Below, piece after piece: positions 24,901 to 36,900 of a stretch of DNA of 64,000 bases (position 1 is the first letter of the stretch; every line of letters begins with the position of its first letter). The translations under genes and the position numbers were made by a program. Under the pieces are notes generated by a model, which had not been told where the DNA came from, made no database searches, and saw nothing but the letters and a program-made list of their open reading frames with translations. This stretch comes from Lutraria lutraria (lineage: Eukaryota > Mollusca > Bivalvia > Venerida > Mactridae): contig OZ026843.1 of assembly GCA_964023205.1 (NCBI GenBank), positions 2,403,029-2,467,028 of the forward strand, read 5' to 3'.

Positions 24901-27900
24901 ACCTTGTTTGAAATGCCATATTCTAAGTGGGGGTTGAAGGTAAGTTTAGACTTCTTTATAAGCCTAGAAGTTCAGCCATATCTAATGTAGAATTCAAAAC
25001 CACTTATTCCTAAACAGTCTTTCATTTATTCTGATTGAAATTCTGAATGTGAGAATTGTTGATATTTTCTTAAGTCTTTAAGATTTTTTTTACACCGGAT
25101 ATAATAATTACTGATGTTAATAGTTTGCTAATCACATGTTTATGTAACTTAACATTGATGAAATCAAGGTTTTGGTGACAAATTCTGTACTTTATTTATC
25201 TTAGGAGTGTTCATTGTGTGAAGATTCAAGATTTTCTAAAACAGGAGTTTGTGTCAGCTGTGATGCAGGAATGTGTAGGAGTTTCTTTCATGTTACATGG
25301 TGAGTTGATTATTTGATATACTGAACTGTGTCCATAGCCCTCCTTCTGTATCATTGCTGATACAAGTTCATTTATGGGTGTGCCTTCCCAAAGAAAGAAG
25401 TTGTGAGGGCAAATCCTTGTATACTTAATAGAAATTCCTAACCTCAACCTCTTAGTACATATTTTCATTTAACTAGAGCATTGACAACATTTAGAAAGAA
25501 ATTATATTTGCTTGTGCAGCTTGCCATTTTTTGTCTTCCCAAAAAGTCAGATCAATAAACAATGTTTGTAGTATTACTCAAAGATAATGGGTTAATGCTT
25601 TATCTCTAGTCATATGGATACAAATTTGAACACTTTCCTTTTTCGTATAAAATAAATATTCCAAAAAGAACAATGGGATGTTAGTTTAGTCTAGTGCATC
25701 TCGGTAAACATGGTTGTATTGAGTAACTTGTTCATATAGGGTGTCGAGGCTTCAGTATACAAACTTAGTTTATGAGTTTGAACCCTCGGTGCATCACATG
25801 TTCAGTATGATGATTGTTTGAAGATATTTAGTCGAAGGCTATTCATTCTGCACTGGAAATTTATGTGGTGAAGTTGGCAGCTACTTGAGAAGAACATGGT
25901 CAGTTCTGGTACAGAATCCAGAAATACTAGTTAGTAAAACTTCATGCCAGTACATCATTGATCTACTGATGACATAATTTATTTGACTGCTTTTATCTGT
26001 ACTAACCAGGTAAAATTATTTATGATTTCTTCTTTTAGTGCACAAAGAAATGGTCTCCTGTCAGAAGCCTCTCCAGATGAGGTAACTATGGCTACTGTCA
26101 TTTAAGTAATCCAATCTGGAAAGAAATATTTACCTTCCTATTTGTCTAGTTTTTGACAAGTACAAATTGGTGCCTCACATGTCTGAAGACATGAAAAAGT
26201 GAACATTATTTATTCACTCACCAAGTTACGAAAGTTTAGTTTTGATATTGGAAAAAATACTTGAAGCCACCAGTTTGAATAATATGGCGTTCAGAATATT
26301 TCCTTTTTGTTGTGGTCACTCTGAAATGATTATACCATACTTGATTTTGAGTGATGGTTATGATAGATTTTTGAATGAAATTGACTTGTATACCATCTAC
26401 TTTCTAAGTTTATTTAACGAAAATTATTGATCTATGAGTACAGTCAAACCTGTGTTAATGGCTACCTCTGAATTAAGGCCAACCTATGAATAAAAGTTGT
26501 TCTTTTAAAAACTGTCATTGATAATTTAGAACAAAATGTCCTCTGAATAAAGACCACCTGTTGATAAAGGTAAATTTATGTATTTCCTGATGGTGGCCTC
26601 TGTTCACAGGTTAGACTTTATTATCATGTTTATATTAATTTTTAATTAAGTTAGTTTCCTTTCAATTCAGGATATAGCTGATCCATTCTATGCGTATTGT
26701 AAACTTCATGCAGATAAAAATACCTCTCGTGCCAAACGTAGAAACTTTCTTGCCATACAAAGCCATATGAGACAGCATGCAGCACAAGACATATCTGATG
26801 AAAAGGAAAAAGTAAGTGGTTTTGTTGATGAAAAGGAAAAAGCAAGTAGTTCTGTTGATAAAAAGTTAGTGGTTCAATTGTATAGATAGAGGCTTTATTG
26901 ATGTAAAGAATCAATTTCTAGCCTGTTGGCTTTGATCATTATGGTGGGAGGTAGGTCTACTGACTAAGATTTTGTGAGCTTTAATGCTGGGGTGGACCAG
27001 CGCATGTTCTCTGTGTAAGTTAGTAACGATTATGGGGAAAAGCCATTCATCTTCCGCTGCTGATTCACGTGACTCGTTGGAGAAGGCGATTGTTACTCAT
27101 TGAAAGCCCGCCCGGATAGCTCAGTGGTTAGAGCGTTTGTCTACTGATTGAGAGAGAGGTTGTGAGTTTGAACTCCGGCTGAGGCTCACACTGTCCGTGA
27201 CAAATTTGACTGAAGATATTACATCCTTTGTTAAATAGTCCTCCTTATCTAAATTATATGGGGTAGCTTGGATAAAATGTGGTTAGTACAGGTTATGGTC
27301 TAAATGAAGTCCAGGTAAGCTGGTTAGGATAACTGCACGCCACGATATGGCTGAAATAATGTTGAAAATGGCGTTAAACCCAATGAAACAAACAAACAAA
27401 TACTTGTGGAAAACAAAGATGGTACATTTACTTGATATAGGAATGCTGGTTCAGTTCAGTGCATGAATGTGTATAACTGAAATGTTTGTTGAAAAAAGGG
27501 GCAACCCCCTTTCCCCCAAAAAGGTTGCAGATTATGATTGTGTAATTGAAGTCAATCTTATTGATTTTCAATGCTAGCTGTCTTCTAGTTGCTCATATTT
27601 CTAAAACTTGTCATGTGCTCAAGTTTTACCCATTGAAATTATGAGTGTTTCAAGATAGATTTAAACGAAGGTTGTTGAAATTTTAACGAATCATCTTTAT
27701 GTTGTTTGTTGTAGGCTAGGTTCCGTAGAAAATTGAATCGTCACAGACAAAGGTATCAAGTATCTAAAGCTGCCAGACCACCATCTTGGGGTAAATATTT
27801 ACTACTGTGTACTTCTAAAGGCCTCAGTTGTTTTATTTGAAGCTTTTGTTTTATCCAGTCTTTAAAATTAGCACTCGCCCGATCGCCCTGGCGAGTAAAA

Positions 27901-30900
27901 AAATAATTTCTGCTCACCCCATGGATGAGTAACTTTCTGATTCTTGATCCACTGCACAGTACAACCAAAATCAGTCACCTGAATCTTTTTTTGTACAACA
28001 TCCATAAAATATGGCAACTTGTCAGTCATATTTAAATTGACCATGTCAATGTATGTTGTTTGTTTGCACCTATCAACACCAATTTTAATTGCCCCAAGCT
28101 GTGTTTCATTATGCAGATGACAATTTAACACAGTAAGTTGTGAGGTTTTCCCTGTGTCGTCGGTGGTATTTAATGAAGTTTATACCGTATTGTATGGTCC
28201 ATGTCATATTTTTACTCGACAATCACATGTTTTGGTTGTACTTATTGAATGTTATGTTATCTAACATAATGTTTCATTAAGCATTATGACCAACTAAGTG
28301 GATTTCGGACAACAATTAGTTTCGGATAACAGCACTACAATGTGCAACCATTGTTACCATACATCATCCAATGTATGTTTAATGATAATCTGTTCTAATT
28401 GTGGTATCTTATATTTGATATTTAAATCATCACATCATGTGAGGATGAAATCTCCACAGTGTAAGTCTTATGAAAATCTTATTCAGTTTATGTTGGATTA
28501 TTACTTTTTAAGTTCATAAAAACAAATAATATTGCAACAATATAAAATGAGTAAGAGTCCAAGAAATTGAAGTTACTATCTGTAAATTTTGCAATAGAGA
28601 CGAAAGAATGCTATCAAAAAAAGAAAATCTATTTTCTACAAACTGAAATGATTAAAATATGGTTTAATTTGCTTTAAATTTAATTTAAACACATTAGTGA
28701 TAAGAGATATATATTTACCTCTACGCTTTAACGGGTTAACAGGAAAATAATATGTCAACATAGGTTTTGTAATTTGGGCTAGTAAATTTGGTTTCGGCGA
28801 GTGACTTCTGTAATGTTACTGGCCCGAATGGCGAGTAATTTCAAAATGCTAATTTCGAAAAAGGTATAATTATCTAGATAAGGATCTCCATCCCTGTACA
28901 CTTGCTCTTTTATCGGCTTTTTGTTCATCTGCTGTGTCAACTTAACCATTCACGTGATACTGGGGTATGATTTTTCCATGGATCGGCAGGTTTTCATGGT
29001 TTTGATCATCCCTTGGACCCACTGGGGACCTTAGTGGCCCCAAGCCCCCAGCTTAATAAATTTGATTTTTCTGTTTTTTGCCATCCCGTTATCCAGTACC
29101 CTGCTTACAGCAGATATAAGATTAATTGATGTCAAGTAACCTTTATATCTTCATACAGTTATTTGGCCTAGCTGCTGTTCTTAAATACTATATTAACCAT
29201 CATTATTACGAATTTGTTGTGCCTTGCTATGACATGTCATTATTATTACAGGACCACAATGGAAATAAGGAAATTATCATTTCCTTTTTGTGTCATCCTG
29301 AGTATACAAATGTATATATACATGTACTGGTACATCTAAAAAAAATTTAGTATTATATGTCATTAAATGTATTATTCTAGTCTTTGTAGCAATGTGTTTT
29401 TTAAAACATTCATATATTGTATTGTACCATACCATGTGTTTTATATGCTGAATAAATCTATCTATCTACAGTTATATGAACTAAATTGATTCATGCTCAA
29501 GTAGTTTCAAGTGTTGACAGACTGAAAAATTAAAACTATTCACAGATGAGTTATTTCCCTTTAGTTTAAGTGATATGATTTTTTTAACCATTAAAAAGTA
29601 TTAACAATATGGATTTACTAAAAACAGTGTTATAATTGATTGACAAAACAAAAAAAAAACATGTCAATTTACTTGTTTGGTTGATTGTTTGTTTATTGTC
29701 TTAATTCATGGTTATTTTCATTTTTTCAGTTCCACCACAAAAGCTAGTAAGGTATCTTACATCAAGTCCATCAGTAGTGAAGAAGATGTTACGTAAAGCT
29801 GAATTAATGGGCATTATAACACAGGTAACAATTGCTTTGTTAATTATATCTAAGTAAAATAAAAATCAGATAAATGTTTTATATGTATCTTAATAATACT
29901 ATATTTAATGATTTTGGTTATATATATGAATTCCAATATCACTAAAAATTGAGTCGTGTATTTATAGGAAATCGGTATTTTTTTAGAATATTTTTTAGAA
30001 CGCATATTTGAGTGATATGAAATTGCCGTGATATGCCATAACCTTAAAAAATACCAATTTCTTGCCAAAACCAATTATATGTGCATGTCAGTTATTTTAA
30101 TGAGACGACTCTCCACTTTATCTGATGAGAAATTTTGTTCCATGCATATCATGGAAAGTCACATGGTATAGGCACCATGATAAACAGCTTTTTCCACTTT
30201 TCTCTCATTTAATTTCTTTTACTTAACTTCTCTCTTGTACTGCCATTTAACCTTTATGTTTCTTACATGATTAGTAGTTTGTATCGCTATATAAATTCAT
30301 CCATGAAATACTGAACAAAGCTATAATGTGTAGGAATATTATGTAGTGTATGAATATAAAGCAGTTACCTAGAGTTAATTATGTAGCAGGAGAGAAACAG
30401 TTTTAAACCTTTGTTTTTGGATTTCATGATCATTGCCAGTGAAGGGCGGCCAGTGAAGACATCAGTTTACAGGGAAAGTTCTTGATAGTAATCACTGTAT
30501 GTTGGAGTTTAGAAGGTTTTTGCTAGACAAAAAATATCTGATTCTTTCCAAATTGTCTGATTGAAAACATGACTAGACTGGTATGTTTTCTGTGGATGTG
30601 GTATAATGTATGTGGGTCTAAAATGGCCACACATACCAAATACACATTCATCGTACATGTATATAATACATATGCATTGTAGATGTGGCACAAATACCTA
30701 AGTATACTCTCTCTCCACATCATATTACTAGCCCACTATGGATGAAGATAAAGTGATTTATACTTTATGAGATATCTCCGAGTATCTAACATCTATTATA
30801 TATATATTTAGTCACATCATGTAGTTCACACAGCTGAAAAACAAGAAAGAAAGAAAACACATGCTGGACCAGCTTTCTCTGCAGAATTTGTTACTTATTA

Positions 30901-33900
30901 TTTAGGTAAGTATGTATTGATACTTCTGTCAATCATCTATATTTTATGTCAACCTTTATATTCATGTTTAGCACAATTTCAATACAGGGGGGGGGGTCAA
31001 TTTGTGTGTCACTATTGTCAAAAGATATACAAATGTATTGTTAATTGCTAGTTAGAAGTTCTTGGTTTAATATTATTAATTGTGAAATATATTGGTATTT
31101 TTTATATTGTTCGGAATTAGCTTACATATGTATTATATAAGGATATAATTATAACGATTCTAATTATACTAGATAATGTAAAAATCACTTTGAAATACTG
31201 TATATTAAACATTTGTATTGGCTCCCATGTTAAGATATTGCTTGTTTACAGATCGTAATGTTCGTATTGAGAAAATGAAGTCTGACTTAAAAGAACTTGA
31301 GAAACAAAACATCAAACTAAGAAAACAGGACATTTCTCTGAGACAACAGTATGATCAAGTAAGTTGAAATGGGTGTAATTACTTTGTATGAAATTAGCGT
31401 GATCAAGTTAGTTTAAATGGAAGTGACCAATTAGTTGAAATGTATGTGATCATGTTAGTTGAAATTAGCATGATATTTTTTTATTTTCAGTTTTTATATA
31501 TGATGTTGAATCTTGACTATAAAGACCACTCACTTCCTGTAAACCACAGAAAAAAATGGTCATAGCTTAAAAAAATATTTGTTGAATGTTGGAATGTAGA
31601 GGAAATTTAAAAAAAATTGAAAACAGTTAACCATTATTTTCCAAATTGTTTTCAATAAATCATCCATATTTTAATTTGATGTCGAGATCACCACTGTATT
31701 ATCAGCATTTTTCATCTAGGTAGTATTTGTGAGGTTTTTCTGTATGTCAACAGTGCACATGAAAAAAAATACTCTGATACCTTTACCAATTAGTTACATC
31801 AATGCTTCCATTATTTTAATATTCTGTATGATAAAATCTCTTTTATCCAGTCGATGTAGTGTTTAATTGATATTTATATTAAGGTTATTTTCATTTAATT
31901 TACAGCTATTGAAAAAGTCTGAAAAATCGCAGGATCCAGTGAAGAAGCTAAGAACTGATGGCGAAAAACTCTGGTCCATATTGAATGCATTATCAGACAA
32001 GGTAATTTTATATATATCTTCATTATTACAAGTACCTGGTTTATATCAAGCATTTTGTCTGTTCCATTGGCTACTTAAGATAACAATGTTGTACTTCGCA
32101 TGCAATAAGGGGTGATCTAGTTGAATTTGTGGTTAGTATGTGTTCATAGATAGTAGAGCTCTTTGAAAGAGGTTAAGTTTCTTTTTCATGGTTACAACTT
32201 GAAATAAACTTGTGATGTATACTAAACTATAACTCTGACCAATAACTGATGAGGTCCACCCACTGGATAAAGCATGATTTGTATATGATACTTGTATATG
32301 GTATATGCCACTTTGATACTTTGATACTTGTTGAATTCAGAATAGATTTAGTAAGCTACCTGGAGTGTTGTTCATTTGAGTTACTCCCATGAAAAACTGT
32401 TCGCACGATCAAGATAGAGTCATAACAAACGGTTAACCTTAAATAGTATGAACTGATTGTAATCACATTTTCATAAAAGAACATGGATTATTTTCGTGAT
32501 TTATTTATGAAATACTTGTGACAAATTTTATTTAGTTTTGTAATATCTGCTATTTTCAGCCATTACCTTTACCTGAATTGTTTCATCAGAAGACACCCAC
32601 AAAGCCTGTTACAAAGAAAGAAAAAGAAGTTTTGAAATCACCACCATCTGCTATTATAAAACAGTATGTGATCAATATTAACAAAGTACCACCTCCATGG
32701 TCGAGTGGTTAAGGTTGCTGACTTAAAATCACTGTAACCTCTCATGGATAGAGGGTCATGGGTTCGAGTCCAGCTACCGACCATGTCTTTTTATGTGAGA
32801 AAGTAGGCAGTTGCTTATGGAGGATGAGAGTCTAGTACTGGTTCTTCCCAGGAACGATGGTTAGGTGACCTGTCCACCTTATATGTCTTTGACTGTTGAA
32901 CAGGGGCCTTAAACCGAAACAAACAAATAAAATAGTGAGACTGCATTCTGATACAAGTTACCAAGCTATGTTTCGAGGGCTCAGCGCAAAACTGTCGTAA
33001 CTTGTTCTTATTTCAATATGAGTTACAACACTGTTGCGCTGAACCCTCGGTTTGTAGACTCAGATGCAGATTGGTTAGATTTTAATGCTATGTTTAAGTT
33101 GACCTGTGTCAAAGCTTTTTATGAAAATGGTTTCAACACATAAGTTAGCTTTGATAAAAAGAATGTTTGGTCTACTGGTCACTGGATACCACATAGGTAT
33201 GATGTGATCATTTATTTGAAAGCATTATGTCTCAGGCCATTTCTCTTCCAGTTCATATATGTTAAAAAATTTGTTCTTAATTTTGTCTTATATCTAAATC
33301 TTGATTTTTTTCCATTTTAAGATGTGGGATCTGTCGTCTATCTCATGATCAGCATTTGTTAGCACGATGTGATAAGTGTCGACTGTGGTATCACCTTGGT
33401 TGTCTAGATCCACCTCTATCAAGAATGCCAAAGAAAACGAGCAGATGGGGCTGGTAAGATTTGTACTTAGTCTAAATATGTATGAGGGGAGAATGGCATA
33501 ATTTGTTCTTTGAACAAAGGCTACCCTTGGGAAGGACCTTATCTGACCTTCATTGATAGTTGACATTTATTTGGAGGTCATCTTGCTCTTGTTTCCACAT
33601 TTAATTGTGTCAATATTTATCCTGTTACAAATTAAAGTATTTTAAAAATATAAACAATTCTCAATGTCCCTCAATATAGTCAGCATGTGTATTTTTTACA
33701 TTTTATTCAATTCTAAGATTACTTCTTCTAACTTGTGGATTTACAAGATTTTTGTTGCAGCAAAATGTTTATAAAAAAATGTTGCAATTTATTTTTATGT
33801 TGTTAGGCAATGTTCTGAATGTGCTAAATCAAGTAGTGATGAATCGGATGAATCGCCTTGTGTAGATGTAGATGCACCTAGAAGACTGCGAGATAAAATC

Positions 33901-36900
33901 AAAGAACCCGCAAAACTTTCACGTGCTCAGCAAGATATGGAGTTTTTGTTTCCGGTAAGCTGAATGAAAGTCTTTGATGATATCTATCATGTCTTGTTTC
34001 ATCTGATTAGCTTTGAATTAAAACAAGATTTTACTTTCATGTGTTTTGTACTGTATTAGTGGATAGCATTGCGTTTTGAAATGTTAACAAATCTGTAACT
34101 CTGTAAAAAACGATTGTCTGACCCACCTGAAGACGTAAAAAGAACAAAACACCATTTGTATAGTCTGAAATTTTTACTAGTTGAAATGTTAGTGTGAAAT
34201 CTGGAACATTTCTATGAAGCCAACTTAACAAATTAAACAGTATATATTCTGTAAGTGTTCATCTTGTTCACTTCAAACATAATGTTGTGTATACATGGTA
34301 TTTCAGGCAAAATTTTGTAATATAAACCACATTTTTTTCTGGGATCATTTGTTTTTACTGTATACTGAATTTATATAATTATGATTATTACATCAAAATT
34401 TGATTTTATTTGGGGGAAAAAATTAAGGATAAAAAACCAAAGGCTATTTTGGTGGGATCATTCAGATAAGGGAAAGCCGTGATTCAACATGACCATGAAG
34501 TTTAGGGTTAAGCAATATGTATTTGCTTATCTTATCAAAATATGTATTACCTTAATCTAGTGTTGTTTTTAAAACAGAACATGCATGGTCGTAGGAGAAG
34601 GAAGATATCAAAGAAAGGCGGGAAAAAACAACGTCCAAGCAAGGACAAGGATGTTACAGCCAGTACTGAAGGTTTACATGCGGACAACAGCAAACTAAAG
34701 ATTGAAGAAACAAGTGTGAGCAGTGCTCCCTCTCCTGCTGAGATTCTTATCAGTGATGAAAGCTCGATGGAAGTGGAGATTAAAATTGTTGAGGAAACTA
34801 CGCCTATCCATAAACAACTGACAAGTTTTGTAAGTACAATGAAACTTGTCCATGAAGACTAGCTTTGTGAGGCAAGAATGAGGTTACAGTGTGAATACTT
34901 GTATTCCCAGTAAACTTGGTCTTTGCAGCCAGATGGTCACTGTTCACAGATTGACTGTATATGTACTTTCTTTCACTTTTTGTGAACAGTTCCTGTATAA
35001 GATTAATAAGAATTGTTTTATCTTGACTACATGCAGATTAGGAAAACATCATTCTATAATTAACAAGAGGGCCACATTGGCCCTTTATCGCTCACCTGAG
35101 AACCAATGACCAGGTAATATAGTTTCCATCTCATAAAACTCATTTTTACGTAGATTTTGAGATGAAGGTATAATACTGTTAAACAAGCTAAAACGTAGAA
35201 AAATTTCTAATCCAAGGGTCCATAACTCTTGAAGTTGTGGTCCGATTCCACCCATAACTTAACATGTCCAAAACCATAAGGTCATACACATTCATTGTAA
35301 ATATGATTAGGATCGGTGAATAAATGAAGGCGCTAGAGTGTAAACAAGCCAAAATATAGCAAATTTGCTAAGTCAAGGGCCCATAACTCTTGAAGATGTG
35401 GTCCGATTCAGCCCATAATTGAACATGTTCGAGATCTTTTGGTTATACTCATTTACTGAAAATATTATTAGGATCGGTGTATAAATGAAGGCGCTAGTGT
35501 GTAAACAAGCTAAAATATAGCAAATTTTCAAAATCAAGGGCCCATAACTTTTGAAGTTTGGGTCCGATTCCGTCCATAATCGAACTGGTCCAAGATCTTT
35601 TGGTTATACACAAATTTACTGATAATATTATTAGGATCGGTGAATAAATGTAGGTGCTAGAGTGTAAACAACCTAAAATATAGCAAATTTTCAAAGTCAA
35701 GGGCCCATAACTCTTGAAGTTCTGGTCTGATTCTGCCCATAATCGAACTTGTCCAAGATCTCCTGGTTATACACATTTACTAAAAATATGATTAGGATTG
35801 GTGATTAAATGAATGCGCTAGAGTGTAAACAAACTCAAATATAGTAAATTTTCTAAGTCAAGGGCCCATAACTCTTGAAGTTCTGGTCCGATATTGCCCA
35901 TAATCAAACTTGTCCAAGCTCTTTTGGTTATACAGATTTACTGAAAATATGATCAGGATTGGTGAATAAATGAAGGCGCTAGAGTGTAAACAAGCTAAAT
36001 ATAGCAAATTTTGTAATTCAAGGGCCCATAACTCTAGAAGTTATTATCAGATTTTGCCCATAATCGAACTTAGCCGAGACATTGTGGCCATATACATTGT
36101 GAGCAAGTTTAATCAAGATTTGTAAAGAGTTGCGGTTGCTAGAGTGTAAACAAACTAATTGTGGACGGACGCCGGACGCCGGACATTCACCGATCCTAAA
36201 AGCTCACCTGATGAATCAGGTGAGCTAAAAACTGGTAGAAATAAATTAGGGAAACTTAACAAATAGGTTGAATTTTTGTATTTAGCCACGGGTTTAATAC
36301 CCCTCTACATTAAATCATACACATTTTTTATTTCTTTTATGATTACTGTCAAATTTGTTCCTTGAGATATTTGTACCTTCATGGACCTATAATCATGACC
36401 AATACTACATCATAGACTTAAATACTTAATGTTCAAGATCATACATGAACACACTGAATTTGAAGTGGTCAATCATGCTACATGTATGTAAAAGCAAAAT
36501 ATTCATTGTATTGAATTAGAATATTTTGACTACTAAGGTGTACTGGTAGTTTTTTGTCATCAAATTGTTTTCTGGCTACTTGTTCTGCTGGATGACAAGT
36601 ATAGAACTTTAACTGGTTCTTTAACAATTTCAACTCATCCCGGGATGATTTTTACTCATAATTTTGAGCAGACAAGTGGATTTATTGAGTGCTGTCAGGT
36701 TAGTGCACTGAAGTTAGGAACATACATTTGATAATTAGTGACTAAATTGTATTGTACATTTTTTCCTTTTATAGCATGATACTTCCAGAAAAGGAAGAAA
36801 AATCATCAAAAAGCGTCATTACGATGATGAAGATGATGACAGTGATACATCACCTAAACATTCAGCAGTGGGTTAGTATTAATTTTTTTTTTTGAAAATG

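Noticed and set aside
27110..27190. Possible tRNA gene (GCCCGGATAGCTCAGTGGTT head)
   Set aside because: The head is very tRNA-like but acceptor and anticodon stems do not close, and it continues into a SINE body with a CAAACAAA tail. A reverse copy of the same unit occurs at 60628-60885.
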